DNA of 64,000 nucleotides, from positions 208,649 to 272,648 of the forward strand of contig CAJNDS010002127.1 of NCBI GenBank assembly GCA_905221605.1, in the 5' to 3' direction. The number at the start of each line of letters is the position of its first letter. Within the stretch, counting starts at the first letter, position 1. Both the position numbers and the translations under genes were made by a program. The stretch comes from Symbiodinium natans (taxonomy: Eukaryota; Sar; Dinophyceae; Suessiales; Symbiodiniaceae). The notes under the pieces are model-generated. The model worked only from the letters and a program-made list of their open reading frames with translations, had not been told where the DNA came from and did not search any database. This document shows positions 59,227 through 64,000 of the stretch, piece after piece.

Positions 59227-59844
59227 GGGTGCTTAAGTCTAGGATTCTAGGGTTTCGGTGTCCTGCAGTTGGCCCTAAACAAGCAACTGGCTCGGGCCCA
59301 GCGGCACACAGCAAGCAGCTAGGAGAAGTCTACGCGTAGACATATGTCACATCCAAGACCGCAACATCCAACGGAAATGCATGTCGCTTCAACGTCGAGA
59401 CGCTCTTCGCCCGAAGTTAAGTTGTAAAGAAGTCGACAATTATTAAACTTGCAAGCCTGTGAGAGGAAAATCAACACCTCACTCATTGGATAGCCTCTCA
59501 ACAGATTCTGTGGGTTTGCGGGCCGCAAGAAATTGCTTTCTGCTTCGTTCTCTTCAACAGGGCAAGTACGACATATAGATTTGGCAAGATTGTCGGGGAC
59601 ACACTGAACCATGAACCGTAAAGTCACAAGCAGGGGTAACGCTCCTTCTTTTGGCTCGAGTCTGCTGCTATGAACTGAACAACACAAGGCAAATGACTTG
59701 GTTTGCTGGCATCATGACTTGAGTGGACGAGGTACTGGGCACTACTGCATGTAGGACAGTACATAGGTGGCTGTGCGATCTGCGAAACCACCCGGAGCTA
59801 ACGATTACACCCCCAAAAGCCCCAGAACATCCAAAGCGACCCGA
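59227..59844 (-). other. Spacer with a 122-residue minus-strand open frame (59687-59319)
   Basis: The frame includes AESNFLRPANPQNLLRGYPM and is Cys-rich at its end. It could be an exon or chance; no features recognised. Confidence 0.3.
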
Positions 59845-59975
59845 CTCAACCCTAAACCCTAAACCCTAAACCCTAACCCAAAACCGGAAAACCCTAAACC
59901 CCAAACCCCAAACCCCAAACCCTAAACCCTAAACCCTAAACCCTAACCCTAAACCCTAAACCCTAAACCCTAACC
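59845..59975 (-). repeat. CCCTAAA array with CCCCAAA units
   Basis: About 18 units in two blocks separated by ACCCAAAACCGGAAA. Confidence 0.93.
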
Positions 59976-59979
59976 GGAA

Positions 59980-60088
59980 AGTCCCAGCCCTGGAGAATCC
60001 GAGCGCCCCACGGCGCGTCGAACCGCTGTGGGGCGGCCATGGGCGTGGCAGCAGGATGCGCAAGGCTCTACGGCCTCTACGCCTTCAG
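59980..60088. other. Candidate exon island
   Basis: Plus: ENPSAPRRVEPLWGGHGRGS. Minus: EGVEAVEPCASCCHAHGRPT. Strand undecided. Confidence 0.35.
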
Positions 60089-60089
60089 A

Positions 60090-60130
60090 ACCCTAAACCC
60101 TAAACCCTAAACCCTAAACGCTAAACCCCA
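60090..60130 (-). repeat. Short CCCTAAA array
   Basis: Five units. Confidence 0.9.
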
Positions 60131-60279
60131 AAACCGGCTACCTGGGTTGCTGATACAAGTTCAGCAAATGCATCCTACGAATCTTTGCAGGGTGTTCATC
60201 GGAAAAAAGCCGACCCCAAGTAAGGCGGCCGGGTTCTGAAGGGCGTTTAGGTGTTTGGGGCGCAGGAAAATGGGGGTTC

Positions 60280-60350
60280 AACCCTGAACCCCAAAGCCCT
60301 AAACCTAAACCCCCAAACCCTAAACCCCAAACCCTAAACCCTAAACCCCA
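60280..60350 (-). repeat. CCCTAAA / CCCCAAA array
   Basis: About 9 degenerate units. Confidence 0.87.
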
Positions 60351-60462
60351 TTATTTTAGGGTGCAAGGCTTTGGGAAGGCTACAACTGGGTCGTCTTCTC
60401 AGGGTTTCGGGGTTTGGGGGCGCGCTCCTTGGCAAGCAAAGAGCTGCGGATCTCCGGCTTCG

Positions 60463-60665
60463 GGTTTAGGGTTTAGGGTTTTGGGGTCTGGGGTTTAGGG
60501 TTTGGGGGTTAGGGTTTAGGGCTTGGGGTTTGGGGTATGGGGTTTGGGGTTTAGGGTTTGGGGTTTAGGGTTTGGGGTTTGGGGTTTGGGGTTTAGGGTT
60601 TGGGGGAGTGGGGTTTGGGGTTTAGGGTTTAGGGTTTAGGGTTTAGGATTTAGGGTTTAGGGTTC
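60463..60665 (+). repeat. TTTAGGG / TTTGGGG array
   Basis: About 28 units, mostly alternating. Confidence 0.95.
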
Positions 60666-60787
60666 AAGGCCTAGTGAGGGTTTTTAGGGGTTTCCCTTCC
60701 AAGCCCAGACCTCCTGGCCTCAAAGCCCTAAGCCTTCCCTAAAACTTTTAAACCCTGAACCTAAGCCTCGATAAGCCCTTGAAGCCC

Positions 60788-61015
60788 TACTTGGAGGTTC
60801 AAGGTACTTATTAACCAATTATAACTGTACTTCTAACTGTACTTATAACTGTACTTATAACTGTACTTATAACTGTACTTATAACTGTACTTATAACTGT
60901 ACTTATAACTGTACTTATAACTGTACTTAGAACCATATTAGGGCACTTAAGGGGCTTGTAAGTGTGTTATAGGTACAGTTATACTCGGTTAATAAGTACC
61001 ATGAACCTCCAAGTA
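60788..61015. mobile_element. 224-bp MITE with TA target duplication and internal minisatellite
   Basis: Termini CTTGGAGGTTCAAGGTACTT (from 60790) and the near-exact inverse ending at 61013 match at 26 of 27 positions, flanked by TA on both sides, as for Tc1/mariner-type insertions. Inside are about nine copies of a 12-base ATAACTGTACTT unit (60821-60930). No transposase. Confidence 0.85.
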
Positions 61016-61080
61016 TATCATGCCATGCCCACAAAAGTCCCAAACCCCTACCTCAGCCGCTAAACCCCCTTAGGCCCCCT

Positions 61081-61152
61081 CAAACCCTAAACCCTAAACC
61101 CTAAACCCTAAACCCTAAACCCTAAACCCTAAACCCTAAACCCTAAACCCCA
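61081..61152 (-). repeat. CCCTAAA array
   Basis: About 10 units. Confidence 0.96.
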
Positions 61153-61255
61153 ACATGGCCCCAAACCTCTCGCTCCCAGTTCTGACGTGACGCCGCCCGA
61201 CAAGAGTACTTAGGAATGTGTTGAGGGGCGCAGGGGTGTCGGGAGAGGAGGGTTT

Positions 61256-61302
61256 TAGGGGTTTAGGATTTAGGGTTTAGGGTTTGGGGTTTAGGGTTTA
61301 GA
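61256..61302 (+). repeat. Short TTTAGGG array
   Basis: Six units. Confidence 0.9.
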
Positions 61303-61487
61303 CATACACGCCTTCAATACTCAGATCCCTTGAGAGGATCCTACTTTTTGGATCCTTCTAGGGGTCTGGTGAGTAGGCATTGGCAAGATCATGCGAACGT
61401 CTATCCTCAAACCTCTTCGCAGAGGACGTCTGTTTTGGCTCCCATGCAGCAGCATTCGTCAATGGCTAGGATCTTTTTGAGGTTGGG
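61303..61487. other. Spacer containing a third copy of the 53.7-kb duplicated motif
   Basis: CTAGGATCTTTTTGAGGTTG at 61466-61485 again stands directly before telomeric units. Confidence 0.6.
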
Positions 61488-61590
61488 TTTAGGGTCTAGG
61501 GTTTAAGGTCTAGGGTCTAGGGTTTAAGGTCTAGGGTTTAGGGTTAGAGTTCATGGTTTAGGGCTTCGGGTTTCGGATTTCGGGTTCATG
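61488..61590 (+). repeat. Degenerate TTTAGGG / GTCTAGGG array
   Basis: About 13 units. 61591-61805 after it is unique and ends in a decayed foldback right arm. Confidence 0.88.
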
Positions 61591-61805
61591 AATAGAAGTA
61601 CGACGGATTGCTGAAGGACTGGATAAGGTTATATGAAGCTGTCCCAGATATCCCCTGAGCCCTTAATGGCCAAAAACAAGAAGGCACCTCGAATGTCATA
61701 AATGCCCAAAACCATTCATCTTCCACAATACGGTCATTGTGATGTATAGGACGCCTTCATACGATCTCCGATTAACGACGGGCACTGTGCGCGGGCCACA
61801 ATCCC

Positions 61806-61897
61806 AACCCTGAACCCTAAACCCTAAACCCTGAACCCTAAACCCTAAACCCTACAGTAACCCTAAACCCTAAACCATAAACCCTAAACCCTGAATC
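61806..61897 (-). repeat. CCCTAAA array
   Basis: About 12 units with one break (CCCTACAGTAA). Confidence 0.92.
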
Positions 61898-61964
61898 CTG
61901 GCAGCCATCGTTTGCTGCGCTTCGCGGCCGGGAGCCTTGAGCTGTTTCGGCTGAGGGGTTTAGC

Positions 61965-62262
61965 TTTTAGGGTTTAGGGTTTAGGGTTTAAGGTTTAGGG
62001 TTAGGGTTTAGGGTTTAGGGTTTAGGGTTTAGGGTTTAGGGTTTAGGGTTTAGGGTTTAGGGTTTAGGGTTTAGGGTTTAGGGTTTAGGGTTTAGGGTTT
62101 AGGGTTTAGGGTTTAGGGTTTAGGGTTTAGGGTTTAGTGTTTCGGGTTTAGGGTTTAGGGTTTAGGGTTTAGGGTTTAGGGTTTAGGGTTTAGGGTTTAG
62201 GGTTTAGGGTTTAGGGTTTAGGGTTTAGGGTTTAGGGTTTAGGGTTTAGGGTTTAGGGTGTA
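61965..62262 (+). repeat. Long TTTAGGG array
   Basis: About 42 units, nearly perfect, among the longest uninterrupted arrays here. Confidence 0.98.
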
Positions 62263-62719
62263 TAGAAGGGAAGCTCGCTGGTGCTAAAAGCACCCGGGCC
62301 GCTCGCTTGCGTTAGCATGTAGTCCCACCCCAACCACCCAAACCATTCTCATTTAGGGTTTAGGGCTCACCCCCCAAACCCCCCTCAAGGGGGGCTTTCT
62401 TGCTTTTGACAGAGAAAGAGCAGGGTGGGGCCTCCCGAGCTTTGTGGAGCCTGTCAGCGGCTCGTAGGCTTCTTGGAGCTTTCACGGAACTGGAGGGGTG
62501 CCCAAAACCGTCAAATGCAAGACAAAAAAACCCACATTTTCAGTGCGGGTCAGGTTGCAGCGCTCGAGTTCAGGTTCAGATGGCGGTCACAGGGGGTTTT
62601 CAGGCCAGGGAGGTCCAGGAAAGTCCCAGGCAGGGGGGTCCCTAGGAGAGTCCCAAAACGGAGGCGGTCCCAGATTCCCAGAGGGGGGTCCCAGGGGGGT
62701 CCCTGGGCAGTCCCAGGGG
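62263..62719. other. Unique flank of the copia-like element
   Basis: GGTCCC/AGTCCC words recur at 62605-62715. Open frames of 75-114 residues are low-complexity. Confidence 0.35.
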
Positions 62720-62902
62720 TGTTAGAATACACTGTTCCCTCTAGAGCCCTGGCAGTATCCACTGCCTGATCTGACCAAAGCTGTCGTCACTGCTTTGGCT
62801 CAAGGTTCAAGTGCTGAAACAAGTGTGACTGATGAATTGCTCACTGCTGTGAATGTTGTGATACCTGAAAGTGTATCCCAAACTGCTCCATTGAACTTTT
62901 CA
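62720..62902 (+). repeat. Putative 5' LTR, 183 bp
   Basis: Starts TGTTAGAATACACTG, a typical copia LTR start, and ends TTTTCA directly before the primer site. Confidence 0.5.
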
Positions 62903-62916
62903 TGGTAGCGGAGCAC
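62903..62916 (+). promoter_or_regulatory. Primer binding site, tRNA-Met 3' end type
   Basis: TGGTAGCGGAGCAC resembles the complement of the initiator tRNA-Met 3' end (usually TGGTAGCAGAGC or similar). This differs from the internal half-tRNA site used by the 18.7-kb element. Confidence 0.6.
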
Positions 62917-62949
62917 ACTGGTGAGAACCAGGTGCCCGAAACTGTTTGA

Positions 62950-64000
62950 ATGGCTTCACTAGGTTCTGCCCCTGAACTAAGAGGTCTCGGAGGTGAAGTG
63001 AAACTGTTTCCCCCACCGTCATTTGATGGGTCACTGGATAAGTATGAGGATTGGAGCTGGCAAATGAAGAAGTACATAGGACTGTACAAGCCCGAAGCAA
63101 AGCTGCTCATGGATGCATGCGAGGTTCTAACTGAAGCTGTCATAGACGAACATGTGATCGACTGGAATCGAAGAACCGATGCGAGTCGAGACATGAAACT
63201 GATCGAGTTCAGTCGTCAACTGCTTTATCTGTTGGCACAGTTAACCGAGGGAGCTGCGAGAGCGACTGTCAGACAAGAAGACACTGAGAATGGCTTCGAG
63301 GTATGGCGAAGACTGCATCAGCAGTTTTCACTGCCTAACCGGTCCCAAGGACTGAATCTCCTCACCGAGATTCTGGATTTCAAACTGAGGCCTGACAACT
63401 TCGAAAATGATCTGGCTGATTTCATTGTACTGAAGAATCGCCATGAGAAGGCGACTGTTGCCTTGGTTCAGGATGATTTACTGATCACGTTGTTCATTCG
63501 CAAGACGCAAGGAGCACTGCAACAGCATCTCAGACTGAATGTCTCGCAGATACACACATGGAAAGATTTACTGGCAACGATTCAGTCATACTACAAGAGT
63601 AGGCACTTAGTTTCAAGTACTGCAGGTACTGCAAGGAATGATGGTCCAGTGCCGATGGATATCGGAGCACTGAAAGGTTGGTACAAAGGAAACTGGAAAG
63701 GAAAAGGAAAGAAAGGAAACTGGAAAGGAAAAGGAAAGGGCAAAGGCAAAGGAAAGAAAGGTTTCGGAACTGCGAAAGGATGGAAAGGAAAAGGAAGTGA
63801 CAAAGGAAACTGGAAAGGAAAAGGAAAAGGAAAGAGCAAAGGAAAAAGGAAAAGGAAAAGGAAAAGGAAATGGAAACGGATGTTTTATTTGTGGCTCGCA
63901 GGGCCACTGGAGCAAAGAATGCCCTCAAGCGAAAAATGTAGGAGCTGTCACTGAAGAATGGAATGAAGAAGAATGGAACGAAGAAGAGTGGAACGCCGAC
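62950..64000 (+). CDS. gag: Copia-type Gag with CCHC zinc knuckle, frame-broken, truncated by window end
   Basis: ATG at 62950. The first 220 or so residues (PPPSFDGSLDKYEDWSWQMK, LTEGAARATVR, FEVWRRLHQQF) match the copia/UBN2-type Gag capsid region. A Gly/Lys-rich tail (about residues 240-300) leads to a CCHC zinc knuckle at 63881-63922, Cys-x2-Cys-x4-His-x4-Cys, followed by repeated EEWN words. The knuckle lies in the +1 frame relative to the ATG; the likely break is an extra A in the A5 run at 63843-63847. In the original frame translation ends in a stop at 63952-63954. Either a real indel, a sequencing error or programmed slippage. Gag packages the element's RNA in cytoplasmic particles. 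Confidence 0.75.

Larger units (their letters stand above)
62720..64000 (+). mobile_element. Ty1/copia-like LTR retrotransposon, 5' part
   Basis: Putative short LTR, tRNA-Met primer site and gag in the expected order. Pol and the 3' LTR lie outside the window, so the LTR cannot be confirmed by its partner. Confidence 0.65.

Noticed and set aside
1-64000. CRISPR-like reading of repeats separated by unique spacers
   Set aside because: Repeat units are 7 bp in tandem, arrays vary in length and orientation, spacers are exon-like and there are no cas genes.
1-64000. A true chromosome end
   Set aside because: Arrays are short, in both orientations, and interrupted by coding islands; neither end of the window is a long terminal array.
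1-64000. Land-plant origin suggested by TTTAGGG
   Set aside because: GA and GC donors, the introner and the Gly/Lys-rich copia Gag fit a dinoflagellate better; not excluded by a database search.

Overview
The window looks like nuclear DNA of a dinoflagellate (phylum level only; I cannot name the genus). The reasons are: dense interstitial TTTAGGG/CCCTAAA telomere-type repeats, short GC-rich exons bounded by AG|G with GT, GC and GA donors, an intron built from a terminal-inverted-repeat element (introner), and Ty1/copia-type retroelements, one with a Gly/Lys-rich Gag tail. TTTAGGG telomeres also occur in plants and other algae, so the assignment rests on the combination.

Layout. Roughly a hundred telomere-type arrays (about 30 to 320 bp, both orientations, many with variant units) are spread over the whole window and separated by islands of 40-200 bp of GC-rich, open-frame sequence. 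Many islands look like single exons, so much of the window reads as intron-rich genes whose introns carry telomeric repeats. Short islands are often open on both strands; strand is marked '.' where I cannot decide. The best gene models are: a thioredoxin-like [2Fe-2S] domain gene on the minus strand at 1-502; a two-exon minus-strand gene at 34049-35577 with a 122-bp introner; and a three-exon minus-strand gene at 58144-59124. Islands with plus-strand signals cluster at 6.8-9.6 kb and 43.9-56.7 kb.

Mobile DNA. 18741-27573 is a young 8.8-kb LTR element (287-bp LTRs differing at one base, CCCTA flanks, initiator-tRNA-Met half-tRNA primer site, polypurine tract). Instead of gag-pol it carries two overlapping ORFs with WW, S1-like, SAM-like and six CCCH zinc-finger regions and no visible reverse transcriptase or integrase. 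A second, copia-like element enters at 62720 and runs off the end, with a one-base frame break in Gag. Several small foldback/MITE families are present.

Main observation. Several telomeric arrays are flanked by direct duplications of 10-27 bp. In two gene models, and more tentatively a third, the duplicated bases contain the AG|G splice boundary, so insertion of telomeric repeats with target duplication appears to have made the intron and both splice sites. Two more arrays sit inside MITE copies, which shows they arrived as insertions. This suggests a route of intron birth by telomeric-repeat insertion, probably through break repair; RNA evidence is required.
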